This document shows, piece by piece, positions 63,979 to 64,000 of a stretch of 64,000 bases of DNA. The notes beneath the pieces were generated by a model. That model did no database searches and was not told the DNA's origin. It saw only the letters and a program-made list of their open reading frames with translations. This DNA comes from an uncultured Acetatifactor sp. (GTDB lineage: Bacteria; Bacillota; Clostridia; Lachnospirales; Lachnospiraceae): NCBI GenBank assembly GCA_910585015.1, contig CAJUCT010000013.1, positions 26,539 through 90,538 of the forward strand, written 5' to 3'. Position numbers and translations under genes: made by a program. How positions within the stretch are numbered: the first letter of the stretch is position 1; the number at the start of each line of letters is the position of its first letter.

Positions 63979-64000
63979 TGACTCTCTTTACAGAGAGTCA
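63979..64000 (+). terminator. terminator-like hairpin at the window edge
   Basis: TGACTCTC and GAGAGTCA form an 8-bp stem with a 6-base loop seven bases after the last stop codon. The T run, if present, lies beyond the window. Confidence 0.6.

Noticed and set aside
1..64000. CRISPR arrays, tRNA or rRNA genes
   Set aside because: No evenly spaced short repeats and no recognisable tRNA or rRNA sequence were seen.

Overview
The window looks like a chromosomal glycan-biosynthesis island from a Gram-positive, low-to-moderate-GC Clostridia-type bacterium, probably a Lachnospiraceae relative. The grounds are strong AGGAGG-type ribosome binding sites, canonical sigma-A promoters, CDP-glycerol (teichoic-acid-like) enzymes, LicD proteins, and several AAA-ATPase-like/PD-(D/E)XK proteins of the sort abundant in gut Firmicutes. 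The taxonomic call is an inference; no rRNA or tRNA gene is present.

Layout. (1) 1-7.5 kb: an SGNH-hydrolase-like gene faces a minus-strand operon of an unrecognised 691-aa protein, a ParA/MinD-like ATPase, a 746-aa HD-domain/zinc-ribbon protein and a DUF6492-like glycosyltransferase. It has a near-consensus promoter and an operator-like palindrome. (2) 7.5-9.8 kb: one AAA/PD-(D/E)XK gene and a decayed second copy. (3) 9.8-44.7 kb: about 30 minus-strand genes with only short gaps, apparently one 35-kb operon. Its first genes (LegC, LegH, LegI, LegG, LegB, PtmE, LegF) outline a legionaminic-acid-type nonulosonate pathway with an added N-formyltransferase and deacetylase. Next come methyltransferases, a radical SAM protein, an acyl-carrier module (ACP, FkbH, MaoC, SDR), WecB/WecC for UDP-ManNAcA, several GT2/GT4 glycosyltransferases and two CDP-glycerol glycerophosphotransferases. 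A clear intrinsic terminator closes the operon. (4) 44.8-46.6 kb: a tyrosine recombinase gene between two inverted 11-7-11 sites, each followed outward by a copy of a 77-bp element holding an intrinsic terminator. (5) 46.6-55.2 kb: a plus-strand operon with a propeller-like protein, two LicD proteins, a cytidylyltransferase/oxidoreductase fusion, an acetyltransferase, an aminotransferase and a DUF4422 protein. (6) 55.3-62.2 kb: four tandem AAA/PD-(D/E)XK copies, two of them frameshifted. (7) 62.6-64 kb: a three-gene cassette ending in a short SecB-like protein.

How it fits together. The left arm makes nonulosonate, ManNAcA and glycerol-phosphate-transfer enzymes. The right arm carries the candidate CDP-glycerol synthetase and the LicD phosphotransferases, so the arms look metabolically linked. 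The recombinase lies exactly at the divergence point. A strong promoter inside the flanked segment now points to the left operon, so inversion would point it at the right one. My best candidate for an undescribed system is this self-inverting, terminator-bounded switch. The second candidate is the ATPase/HD/unknown operon at the left.
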